Source of the DNA: Symbiodinium natans | Taxonomy: Eukaryota; Sar; Dinophyceae; Suessiales; Symbiodiniaceae | DNA: 64,000 bases | Direction of reading: 5' to 3' | Assembly: GCA_905221605.1 (NCBI GenBank) | Contig: CAJNDS010001258.1 | Coordinates: 107,501-171,500 of the forward strand | Part shown: in pieces, positions 10,395-20,844 of the stretch | Position numbering within the stretch: position 1 is the first letter of the stretch | Layout of the letters: every line of letters starts with the position of its first letter | Program-made: the position numbers and the translations under genes | Notes under the pieces: generated by a model | Database searches by the model: none | What the model saw: the letters and a program-made list of their open reading frames with translations, nothing else | Told to the model about the DNA's origin: nothing

Positions 10395-12196
10395 CACTGG
10401 ATAAGGGGGGAAGATCCCAAGCTTCAGGCGCTCCCTTGTTGTCGCGCGCGCTGCTTTCGCGGCCGCTCGAAGACGAGGTCCGTTGGGGCTTCCGAGGCCC
10501 GCTTGGATTGCTAGAGTCGGTCTTCCCTCGTGGGCCCCCCCCAACAGAGCCCTAAACCCTAAACCCTAAACCCTAAACCCTAAACCCTAAACCCTAAACC
10601 CTAACAGAGGGGGCCCAGACCTTTGCTGGCCATGCTCCACGTATCTCCGACCTCAGAGAAGGTGCCCGGTCACGCAAGCAACCGGAGCAGAGGTCGGCGT
10701 TTAGGGCTCAGGGCATCGGATATAAAGGGACTTTAGGGGTTTAGGGTTTAGGGGTTTAGGGGTTTGGGGGTTAGGGTTTAGGGCTTAGGGTTTCGGGTTT
10801 CGGGTTTCGGGTTTGGGGTTTGGGGTTTAGAGTTTTGCAGGGAGGAAGGGGGGGGGGGGGGGGGGCCCTTGCCTTGGCGCCGTCGCGCTGAGAGGGTTGC
10901 AAGACTGAGGGTCTTCGGAGGGCACTCGCAGGATTCCCAACAAAGGTTCACTCGCTAAGTAAGCTTCACTACCCTTTCTTAATTCGCCTGGACTAGGAGC
11001 CTACTATGGCCAAGCCTTGTGTTCTGTTCTCTTTGCGCTCTTCGCTTACCTTAAGTCCTAAGCCCCACTGCACACAGGCAGCATAAGCCGCGAGTGTCAT
11101 GCTCGAGGTTGGAAATTCAGGATGACGCTTCAGCAGGCTTCGAAAGGATGTAGAGGGTTGAGGGTTTAAGGCTTAGGGTTGAGAGGGTGTAGGGTTTAGG
11201 GCTTAGGGGTTTCCCAGAACTCTCGCACAGGCACAGCACACGTCTGCCCCAAGCCCTAAAGCCTTGTGGCCATCTCGGCCAGCGTGAAAAGGTGTGAAAC
11301 GTGCTGAACGTCTCGGGCTTAGGGCCGCACTGCACTGGCCCATAACAACTACTTGCAGTTTCATGGGTAGAGATTCCCCCAAAATAGCACTACCCCAAAA
11401 CCGTCGCAATCCTGCTTATAGGAAATCACACAAAAAAAGCTCCCTAGGCTGTTTTCGGGAAGCCCCGGCGATCATGGTCTATAACCATAGCAACCCCGCC
11501 TTTACTGCACATGCACTTTCAAATGCCCTCCCGACCCCTCGAATTTCCATAAGTTGCAGCCTTAAGCGTACTGTCATCGAACGGAAGTCTACAAGCCTCA
11601 CAAGCTCTTGGCTGCTTTCAGGGCTTAGGGTTTAGGGTTTAGGGTTTAGGGTTTAGGGTTTAGGGTTTAGGGTTTAGGGCTTAGGGTTTAGGGCTTAGGG
11701 CTTAGGGTTTAGGGTTTAGGGCTCAGGGCCTTCCACCCGGTCCGGCATCTTCGTGCGGTCATTCCCGTGCGCCGGCCCCAAGCAACGAGCACAGCAACCC
11801 CAGTAACCTCCGGGCAGTGAAGGTTTTGCAGACTCTCAAGGCTTTCTAGCAAAAAAACGAAGCGAGTCTGAGCAGTGGACAGATTTCTGTTGAGGGGCTT
11901 AGGGCCCCCTAAACCCTAAATCCTTACACCCTTACACCCTTGCACGCTTAAACCCCTAAACCCCTAAACCCTTAAACCCCTATACCCTGAATCCTAAACC
12001 CTACACCCTGACCAAAAACACGGAGACACTACTCACAGACATCCTCCTTACGGAGGGTGGCCCGGAACGCTGGGCAGAACTCCAGACCTCTTGAAGTCTT
12101 TAGGATTTAGGGTAAAGTTTAGGGTTTAGGACCCACGACCCTAAACCCTCAACCCTCAACCCCAAACCCCAAACCCTAAACCCTAAACCCCACGCA

Positions 12197-12286
12197 CTAA
12201 ATCTCTTCTATGGAGGCGGTGCCTACGCGCTTAACATCTCCAGTGTCAAACAAAGGAAGCACAGCCGCAACAACCTCTTTCATGTG
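12197..12286 (-). CDS. Candidate terminal exon, 30 codons with stop
   Basis: HMKEVVAAVLPLFDTGDVKR, then VGTASIEEI and TAG. Next to a poly-G/C tract and CCCTAAA units. Family unknown. Confidence 0.42.
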   Translation of the reverse strand, partial: HMKEVVAAVLPLFDTGDVKRVGTASIEEI

Positions 12287-12998
12287 GCGGTGGGGGGGGG
12301 GGGGGGGGGGGACGGGTTTAAAATGGTGTAGGATTAGGATGCTTGAGCCCAATCCTGAACTACAAGATTGGGGGGGGGGGGGGGGGGGGGGTTCTACTTT
12401 CTATTTAGGGGTTTCTTGTGGCTTGTCGGGGGGGCATGGGCTCGGTTGCAGGAGTTCCGGGGTTAGAGTTCGGGGTTTAGGGCTTCAGGCCTAAGCCACA
12501 CTCATCCCCCCAAAACTCTAAACCCTAAACCCTAAACTCCAAAACCCAAGTGACTGCTGGACCTGGAAGTCTGGTGTCGGGCCCATCCCATGCTTTCTGG
12601 CACTAACACAAACATCCAGGCCCTTCTGCTGCGTCTGGCGGGCTGCCTTTGGGAATCAAAGCCTAGAAGGCTTAGAGCTTATCGGGTTTACAGGGCTTCT
12701 TGGGTGTATAGGCTTTATAGGGTTTATCGGATTTATAGGGTTTCTTGGGTTTCTAGGGTTTCTTGGGTGTGTAGGGGCTTACAGGGTTTGATTCGGGTTT
12801 CGGATTTAGGGTTCAAGCTCGCAGTGCTTTGCCGGGTTTAGATCAGGGGTCTCACCAGTTTCCCGACTATGCAGGGACGGGTGTTGAGGGTTCAGGCCAG
12901 GGGGCTGAAGGGTTTGAACAAAAACCCAAAGCCCTCAAAGCCAAAGCGCCCAAAATATCTACTATAGCGGCCTGAATAATTAGAACAGTTTTCTTTTT

Positions 12999-13032
<34 letters not shown>

Positions 13033-13408
13033 GGGGGGGGGTTTCTAGTACAGTTATAAAGGGACCCTAAGGGAATACGATTAGGAACAAGTCCGGTCAA
13101 AATTATGGTCCCTTTTTGGATCCCTATTATAGTACGACACCGAATATTTAGGGTACCCCAAAGGGATCATACTTTTGACAACCACCCCTATATTGCAAAC
13201 CCTAAACCCTAAACCCTAAACCCTAAACCCTAAACCCTAAACCCTCAACTTGGCTGCTCTTCGGCGCCTTGCATAGCAAGGTCACTTCTGGCCGCCTCTT
13301 AGCTCGGGTCAGGATCTAAGTTTTACCGTAAAGGTCCTCAGAGCTAAACCCTAAACCCTAAACCCTAAACCCTAAACCCTAAACCCTAAACCCTAATCCC
13401 TACAGCCC

Positions 13409-13510
13409 CTAAGATCGCAACAGGGCACCAAGGGGTGTGGGCAGGCTAAGTGCCACTGCCGCGCCTAGATCGCCCAGAGACAATATCCCTCTTGAGGGAT
13501 CAAACTCTTC
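13409..13510 (-). CDS. Candidate terminal exon, 34 codons with stop
   Basis: Acceptor CCGTCAG, then EEFDPSRGILSLGDLGAAVA and LSLPTPLGALLRS, TAG. Family unknown. Confidence 0.45.
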   Translation of the reverse strand, partial: EEFDPSRGILSLGDLGAAVALSLPTPLGALLRS

Positions 13511-13747
13511 CTGACGGTTTAGTGTTTAGGGTTTAGGGTTTAGGGTTTAGGGTTTAGGGTTTAGGGTTTAGGGTTTAGGGTTTAGGGTTTAGGGTTCCTT
13601 CAATGGAGAAAACTCTTCCTAACATCAAACTCAGGACCACCCATGGGACCCAGTTCTACAATGTACAGAATTGTCCGTCAGCCCCAAACCCTAAACCCTA
13701 CTAAACCCTAAACCCTAAACCCTAGAACTCTAGAACCCTAAACCCTA

Positions 13748-13875
13748 ATGAAGGGATACGTCGCTGGGTCCATGCAAAGCATTTTGCTTTGAAATGGTGC
13801 TCACAAGGAAAAACGGAGCGCTCGGAGGAAGGGCCCCAGGAATGCGGGGGTAGAGTTCAATCGGGTTAAGTGAAG
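13748..13875 (-). CDS. Candidate exon, 41 codons
   Basis: LNPIELYPRIPGALPPSAPF and on. The stop at its 3' end is formed by the first TTAGGG of the array, so splicing just before it is likely if it is real. Confidence 0.38.
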
Positions 13876-15376
13876 GGTTCAGGGGTTCAGGCTTTAGGGT
13901 CTAGGGTTTAGGGTTTAGGGTTTAGGGGTTTATGGTTTCGGGTTCATTTGCAGGTTGCTCTACTCTCCTGCATTTAGGATGCATCGATAGGTACGGGGCA
14001 TGTGAGGAGAACCTCGAGCTACGCATATATAACCCCAAAGACGTCGACAACAACAGGAACATAAATATATCTATATATATATGTACTCTAAACCCTGAAC
14101 CCTAAACCCTTAACCCTAAACCTGAACCCTAAATCCGAAACCCTAAAGCCTAAAGACTCAAGCCTCAACCCCAAAGCGCTGAAGAGACCCAAAAGGATTT
14201 GGGGCTTCTCCCAGCCTAAACCCTAAGTCCTCAACCCTAAACCCTAAACCCTAAACCCTAAACCCTAAACCCTAAACCCCAAACCCTAAACCCTAAACCC
14301 TAAACATTTCTTTTATGGAGCCCCTCTCCGGTCGGCGAATTACTTTGATTCCGTGTAGCAGCGGTACCAAGTGTTCACGTGCTTGAACCTGGGTTTAGGG
14401 TTTAGGGTTTAGGGTTTAGGGCTTAGGGCTTAGGGCTTAGGGCTTAGGGCTTAGGGCTTAGGGCTTAAGGCTTAGGGTTTAGGGTTTAGGGTTCAGGGTT
14501 CAGGGTTTAGGGTTTACGGTCTGGGGTCCCTCTGCTGTTTAGGGTTCAGCGTTCAAAATTCAGGGTTCGGGGTTCAGGGTTCAGGGTTTCGGTGTTGCGG
14601 CTAGTTTTCCAGGTTTGAGGTGTAGGGTCAAGGGCTGTGGGCGTTGTGGAGTGAACCCTAAACCCTAAACCCTAAACCCTAAACCCTAAACCCTAAACCC
14701 CAAACCCCAAACCCTAAACCCCCTAAGCCCTAAACCCCCTAAGCCCTGAACTCCTTAAGCCCTAGACTCCCTAAGCCCTGAACTCCAAAGGCCCGAAACC
14801 AAGACTCTATGGGGGGTTGCCGATAATTTTGGGGCCCCTAAGCTAGACCCCCAAATCTTACGGCTCCCTGATAATCAGGACCCCAATAAGGTACCCCTGA
14901 TTTCGGAAACCCTCAACCCTAAACCCCAAACCCTAAACCCTAAACCCCACACCCTAAACCCTAAACCCAAAACCCCAAACTTTGGAGATTCTGGCTTGCC
15001 AGAGCCAGGTAGCGCATGGAAGGCCACCGCTGCTTTGTTGCCACAGTCCGCGCCTCGGCGGCAAAAAGGCCCCAGGACAAGGGCTTTAGGGTTTAGGGTC
15101 TAGGGTTTAGGGTTTAGGGTCTAGGGTTTAGGGTTTAGGGTTTTGGGTTTTGGGTTTAGGGTTTGGGGTGTAGGGTGTAGCGGGCTTGCAACAAAAAGGT
15201 GTTGTAAGGAATTTCGGGTGTTGGGTGCTACTTGAAGGTTCATTGTTCTATGCGGTTTTAATACCTCAACCAATGCACCTAAACCCTAAACCCCAAACGC
15301 TGAACCCAAAACCCTAAACCCTAAACCCTCACCCCTAACCTGCATTCTGGGTTTAGGGTTGAGGGTTTTGAAGAAA

Positions 15377-15527
15377 TGCTCCACAGATTATTCTCGGGAA
15401 TCTCCCTTAGCATTTTGTGGGTTGGGGAAGGAACTTCTGCAAAGGCCGAACCAACTGAGCGCCTGACCCCAGCAACGCTCATCGTGCAAGAAGTTCCCAA
15501 GGTCTGGGATGGCTTGAACCTCAGCAT
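15377..15527 (-). CDS. Candidate exon, about 48 codons
   Basis: AEVQAIPDLGNFLHDERCWG then QALSWFGLCRSS; acceptor TATGCTGAG. A second minus frame is also open here, which lowers confidence. Confidence 0.38.
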
Positions 15528-15650
15528 ACGAGGTGCGGCTTAGGGTTTCGTGAGGGTTCATGGTTGCTTAGGATTTAGGGTTTAGGGTTTAGGGTTTGGG
15601 GTTTAGGGTTTTGGGTTTCGGGTTTCGGGTTTAACCCCTAGACCCTAAAC

Positions 15651-15708
15651 CCTCGTCCACAACCCAGTCTGGGGGCAGCCAGGCATCCGCCTCGGATTTG
15701 CCAAGGCT
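15651..15708 (-). CDS. Candidate exon whose donor is a telomere-type repeat
   Basis: 58 nt: acceptor TCTAATTCAG, then SLGKSEADAWLPPDWVVDE, then GAGG|GTTTAGGG, so the intron would open with a TTTAGGG unit. Confidence 0.45.
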
Positions 15709-15899
15709 CTGAATTAGAAACCACCCCGAATCCCCACAAATAGGGGGTAAGTTTGGGGGACGAAAAAAAGATTTTTGAGGCTGTATAAGGATTATAAGGA
15801 TTTTAAGACCCCTAGACTCGGATAGCCCCAAAATCCCTCTGAAAAATGTGCCTAGATATCGTCCCTCTCTTAAACCCATTATGGAGAAAACTTCTGTGA

Positions 15900-15904
15900 T
15901 ATAC

Positions 15905-15952
<48 letters not shown>

Positions 15953-16022
15953 GTACATCTGTATATATATATATATATTTATATTTATTTATTTATATAC
16001 ATATATGTACATATGTACATAT
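15900..16022. repeat. TA-rich microsatellite
   Basis: (TA)n mixed with TACATA and TTTA. No coding meaning. Confidence 0.95.
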
Positions 16023-16117
16023 GCATTCTTAACCTACCCAGTAAACCATCCTTGAAATCGCCCATGGACCCTTCCTAGAGCAACATGCAAGATGCACTGC
16101 CGTGACCCAAGCAACTT

Positions 16118-16209
16118 GGGATGTCCCCTCTGATACTGTCCTTAACAGGGATTATTATAGGGGGGTTCTATAATCCCTATTAAGACTGTCAGTATAAGCG
16201 GAACATCCC
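16118..16209. mobile_element. Inverted-repeat element, family 2
   Basis: 92 b with GGGATGTCCC...ATACTGTCCTTAA at the left and TTAAGACTGTCAGTATAAGC then GGAACATCCC at the right. Confidence 0.8.
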
Positions 16210-16266
16210 AAACAACAAGCCGAGTCACTTCAACCTTAAGCCTAAAAGCCCCGAGAGCCAGCATCC

Positions 16267-16490
16267 TAAACCCAACCAACCCAACCAACCTAACCAACCC
16301 AACCAACCCAACCAACCCAACCAACCCAACCAACCCAACCAACCCAACCAACCCAACCAACCCAACCAACCCAACCAACCCAACCAACCCAACCAACCCA
16401 ACCAACCCAACCAACCCAACCAACCCAACCAACCCAACCAACCCAACCAACCGTACCAACCCAACCAACCCAACCAACCCAACAAACGCA
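16267..16490. repeat. 9-bp minisatellite CCAACCCAA
   Basis: About 24 units, very uniform. Because the period is a multiple of three, all frames stay open (Gly-Leu-Val or Gly-Trp-Leu repeats on the minus strand); this is not a gene. Confidence 0.95.
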
Positions 16491-16915
16491 AAAAACGCAA
16501 CAAACCCGAAGCCCCCACCGATCCAACATCCAACATCCTAAACCCTGAGCCCTAAACCCTAAGGCCTAAAGCCTAAACCCTAAGCCCTGCGCCCTAAACC
16601 CTAAACCCTAAACCAGGCTCAGAGCTGCGGGTTGCCCATAAAACCCTTACAAGCCGCACTGCTCCCCGCATCCTCCCCACCCTAAACCTTTTGGGGTTTA
16701 GGGCGTGTCTTGGGTTTAGGGTTTAGGATTTAGGGTTTAGGGTTTAGGATTTAGGGTTTAGGGTTTAGGGTCTTGGGTTTAGGGTTTAGGGTTTAGGGTT
16801 GAGAGTTTTGGGCTTAGGGGTTTAGACCTTACACGCCCACAGCCGCCAACTCGGAAGGTCTCCGAAAGTAGGGGGTCCTAATCACAAGGGGCAAACCTAC
16901 TATTTAGGGGGGGTC

Positions 16916-17060
16916 TACTTGGAGGTTCATGGTACTTATTGACCAATTATACCTGTACTTATAACCCACTTCTAAGCCCCTGAAGTGCCCTAATATGCTT
17001 AGAAGTACAGTTATAAGTACAGTTATCATTGGTTAGTAGGTACCACGAACCTCCAAGTAC
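16916..17060. mobile_element. Inverted-repeat element, family 1
   Basis: About 145 bp. Ends are TACTTGGAGGTTCATGGTAC and its near-perfect reverse complement; the inner arms are ACTGTACTTATAA / TTATAAGTACAGT. No open frame. The sequence GACCTTCCGA[CG]TTGGCGGCT (minus strand) flanks it on both sides (about 16,838-16,857 and 17,071-17,090), a direct duplication of about 20 bp. Confidence 0.8.
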
Positions 17061-17220
17061 ATTAGGGTTTAAGCCGCCAAGTCGGAAGGTCCCTGAACAT
17101 CTCGGTGAAGGTAAGGCGCCCCCAGGCTTTCCAGGCAGTTGGCCATGTACCTGTGTGCCCTAAACCCTGGAGCCTAAACCTACAGTAGGGTTTAGGGCTT
17201 GGGTTTAGGGCTTCGGGTTG

Positions 17221-17522
17221 CTTAGGGTTTACGGTTTAGGGTTTAGGGTTAGGGTTTAGGGTTTAGGGTCTAGGGTCTAGGGTTTAGGGTTTAGGGTTTA
17301 GGGTTTAGGGTTTAGGGTTTAGGGTTTAGGGTTTAGGGTTTAGGGTTTAGGGTTTAGGGTTTAGGGTTTAGGGTTTAGGGTTTAGGGTTAGGTTTAGGGT
17401 TTAGGGTTTAGGGTTTAGGGTTTAGGGTTTAGGGTTTAGGGTTTAGGGTTTAGGGTTTAGGGTTTAGGGTTTAGGGTTTAGGGTTTAGGGTTTAGGGTTT
17501 AGGGTTTAGGGTTTAGGGTTCA
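17221..17522. repeat. Longest TTTAGGG array
   Basis: About 42 units with two one-base deletions. Confidence 0.97.
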
Positions 17523-17839
17523 GGGGTTTCGAAACCCCAAACCCCAAACGAACCCCCTAAGTCCGAAACCCTCCAATCTAGGGTTTCGGATGCAGGGGAG
17601 CCTGGGGATTCAGCTTGAGATGCCCATCCTCCTTCTCCCCCCCCCTTCACCAAAAAACTGAAAACTAAAAAACAAAACAAATGTATGTGTACATATATAT
17701 ATATATCACAAAGAACACATATATACATATATATATATATGGGCGTCCGCCTATTGCGGTTCCCCTAATTTTTTTATAGGTTACATAAATGTATATATTT
17801 TAAACCCTAAACCATCGTCATAACCACGGCAACAAGTCG

Positions 17840-19790
17840 ATGATGATGTAGGCACCCCAAACCTATAGGGTTAAGTTTGACAGGTTTAGGGCTTAAGATT
17901 GAGGCATTTAAACGTAAGCCCGCAATGAAACCTAAACCCTAACCGTTCAACCCGATAGAGTTAAGGTTAAGCGGTTAGGGTTTCAATTTAGGTATTTTTA
18001 AACTTTAAACCTAAACCCATAGAGATTTAACCGTAAGGGTTTAAAGTTCGGGCATTTAGACCTCAACCCTGATTCGTTTAGGGTCCGAACCCTAAAGCCC
18101 GATAGGGCTCTACAAGGAACAAAGGTTTTGACCCTAAAGGGTGCTGAAGGTATACATGCCCAGACCTTAGGTTTTCTTGAACCATTGAACCCTACAGGGT
18201 TTAAAGGCTTAGGGTTAAAGGTTTGGGCATTACCAATACAATAGAACCTTAAAGCCCTATAGGGCTTCGGGCTTAAATCCCTATACCTTAAATCCCATAG
18301 GGTTATGCCTACGCTTGTAGGGCTTTCGTCCCGGTGACGCGAGAATACTGTGAGCAAACGTCCTTTCACTACTTCCTGGGATTCAAAATATACACAAACC
18401 ATATCGTCATATGATAGAATTCAGGTTTTGCTTATCGGGGGATGGTTGCTTGGGATATCTTAGCCTAGGTAAAGTTTTTAGGATAGAGGCTTTGTTTTGC
18501 TTATTGGGGCGTGATGGGGTTACCCTCATTGTCTTATAGTCTATTTACATGGATAAAGTCATAACCGCAGCAAAAAGTTATAACCTTGTCATATACATAT
18601 ATCCGCAGAGCTCGTCAAATCCGATCATGATGTAGGCACCCCAACCCTATAGGGTTAAGGTTGACAGGTTCAGGGTTTAAGATTGAGGCATGCAAACCTA
18701 AGCCGGCAATTCAACCTCAACCCGAACCTTGAAACCCTATAGAGTTAAGGTTTAAGGGGTTAGGGTTTAGGATTTAGGCATTTAAAACGAAAACTCAAAG
18801 AGTTTTCACCTTAAGGGTTTAAAGTTCGGGCATTTAGACCTTAACCTTGATTCGTTTAGGGTCAGAACCCTAAAGCCCGATAGGGCTCTACAAGGAACAA
18901 AGGTTTTGACCCTAAAGGGTGCTGAAGGTATACATCGAACCATTGAACCCTATGGGGTTTAAAGGTTTAGGGTTATTAGGGTTTAAGGTTTGGGCATTAA
19001 TTACCTATACAATAGAACCACCCTATAGTGCTTGAGGCTTATATCCCTAAACCTTAAATCCCATAGGGTTATTGTAGGGCTTTCGTCCCGGTGACGCGCG
19101 AATACTGTGAGCAAATGTCCTTCAAAATAGAAACAAAAAGGATAATTCAAGTTTTGCTTATCGGGGATGGTTGTTTGAGATATCTTAGGTAAGGTAGAGT
19201 TTTCCGGATGGGTTTTGTTTTGCTTATTGGGGCGTGATGGGGTTACCGTCATTGTCTGAAAGGTTTATTTACATGTATATAAATCAAACCCTGAACGCTA
19301 GTTAGAACCGCAGCAAAAAGTTATAACCTGGTCATACACATATATCCTACTTGCTGGGATTCAGCATGTAAGCAAACTATACCGTTAAATGATGGAATTC
19401 AGGTTTTGCTTATCGGGGGATGGTTGCTTGAGATATCTTAGCTAAGGTAAAGTCTTTGGGACAGATGTTTTGTTTCGCTTATTGGGGTGTGATGGGCTTC
19501 CCCTTATTCTTATGGGTTTACATAAGTGTATAAAAATCAAACCCCAACCCATAGTTATAAGCACAGCAAGAAGTTATAACCTTGTCATATAGATATTTCC
19601 GCAGAGCGCGTCAAATCCGATCATGATGTAGGCACCCCAACCCTATAGGGTTAAGGTTGACAGGTTTAGGGTTTAAGATTGAAGCATTTTAACCTAAGCC
19701 GGCAATTCAACCTAAACCCTAACCTTTAAACCCTATAGAGTTAGGGTTTAAGGAGTTAGGGTTTAAGGCGCAATCCCATATAGTATACAT
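17840..19790. repeat. Complex tandem duplication, about 0.8-1.0 kb units
   Basis: The block starting GATGTAGGCACCCCAA recurs near 17,843, 18,629 and 19,625. A second block, GTTTTGCTTATCGGGG...GATATCTTAG, recurs near 18,426, 19,152 and 19,398. Units contain TATAGGGTT and TTTAAGG words but few true TTTAGGG arrays. Open frames on the minus strand (17,998-18,402, 19,001-19,252) are short and differ between copies, so I see no conserved gene. Confidence 0.8.
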
Positions 19791-19799
19791 ACACTTATG

Positions 19800-19905
19800 A
19801 GCAGAAAAGACACGGGGGACACTGCTTGCGATTCAGAATATTCGGAGCAGAAAAGACACAGGGGACACTGCGTGCGAATCAGGCTTTTTAGGAGCAGAAA
19901 AGATG
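19800..19905. repeat. Three short direct repeats GGAGCAGAAAAGACAC
   Basis: GAGCAGAAAAGACACGGGGG-type units spaced about 50 bp, each followed by a GACACTGC[TG]TGCGA word; a bridge between the complex repeat and the 8-bp satellite. Confidence 0.75.
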
Positions 19906-19927
19906 CGGACGAGGTACCTCGGCAGGA

Positions 19928-20690
19928 GCACCATTAAACCATTAAACCATTAAACCATTGAACCTTTAAACCATTAAACCATTGAACCATTAAACCATTA
20001 AACCAATGGTTTCCCCCTTATGAGAATCCCCTAAACTATTAAACCATTGAACCAGTAAACCATTAAACCATTAAACCAATGGTTTTCCCCATATGAGAAT
20101 CCCTGAAACCATTAAACCATTAAACCATTAAACCATTAAACCATTAAACCATTAAACCATTAAACCATTCAGCCATTCAGCCATTAAGCCATGAAACCAT
20201 GAAACCATTAAACCATTAAACCATTAAACCATTAAACCAATGGTTGCCCCCCCCATGAAAATGGTTGAATGGTTAAGGGGATTCTCATATGGGGGAAACC
20301 AATGGTTTCATGGTTTAATGGTTTATGGTTTAATGGTTTAATGGTTGAGGGGATTTTCATAAGGGGGAAACCATTGGTTTAATGGTTTAATGGTTTAATC
20401 GTTTAATGGTTTAATGGTTTAGGGGGTTTTTCATAAGGGGGAAACCATTGGTTTAATGGTTTAATGGTTTAATGGTTTAATGGTTTAATGGTTTAATGGT
20501 TTAATGGTTTAATGGTTTAATGGTTTAATGGTTTAATGGTTTTGGGGATTTTCATAAACGGGAAACCATTGGTTTACTGGTTTAATGGTTTAATGGTTTA
20601 ATGGTTTAATGGTTTAACGGTTTAATGGTTTAATGGTTTTAGGGATTTTCGTATGGGGAAACCATTGGTTGAATGGTTAAATGGTTTAAA
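19928..20690. repeat. 8-bp satellite ATTAAACC arranged as two inverted arms
   Basis: Left arm to about 20,245 reads ACCATTAA; right arm from about 20,260 reads TTTAATGG; the centre has CCCCCCATGAAAATGG. Both arms are punctuated by a CATAAGGGGGAAACCATTGG-like block and its inverse. The unit resembles a telomere repeat with ATT in place of CCT. Confidence 0.95.
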
Positions 20691-20844
20691 CTGTTTAAGG
20701 GAATGTGCAAAAAACACAGGGGAACCGCTATAGGCGGTGACCCATCATATATATATATATATGGGCAAAAATTCCGGAAGATGGCTCTTGGCTACTGTGT
20801 TTTGGTTAGGGTGTCATCTCGCGGGGGGGGGGGGGGGGGGGAAA

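Larger units (their letters stand above)
10400..17160 (-). other. Other open segments between arrays, 10.4-17.2 kb
   Basis: Weaker minus-strand open stretches: 11,890-11,726 (TRFVFLLESLESLQNL); 12,640-12,545 (KGLDVCVSARKHGMGPTPDF); 13,330-13,255; 14,390-14,335 (RFKHVNTWYRCYTESK, faintly like the last helix of a glutathione S-transferase domain); 15,070-14,990 (TVATKQRWPSMRYLALASQN); 16,682-16,628; 17,159-17,072 (HRYMANCLESLGAPYLHRDV). 10,620-11,290 and 13,880-14,310 show nothing I can name. Confidence 0.25.

Noticed and set aside
14335-14390. Glutathione S-transferase exon (RFKHVNTWYRCYTESK)
   Set aside because: Only one short W-Y helix-like word supports it, followed by a stop; kept only as an unnamed open segment.
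16142-16536. Open frames of about 100 codons with Gly-Leu-Val repeats
   Set aside because: They are the 9-bp CCAACCCAA repeat read in three frames; a period divisible by three keeps every frame open.
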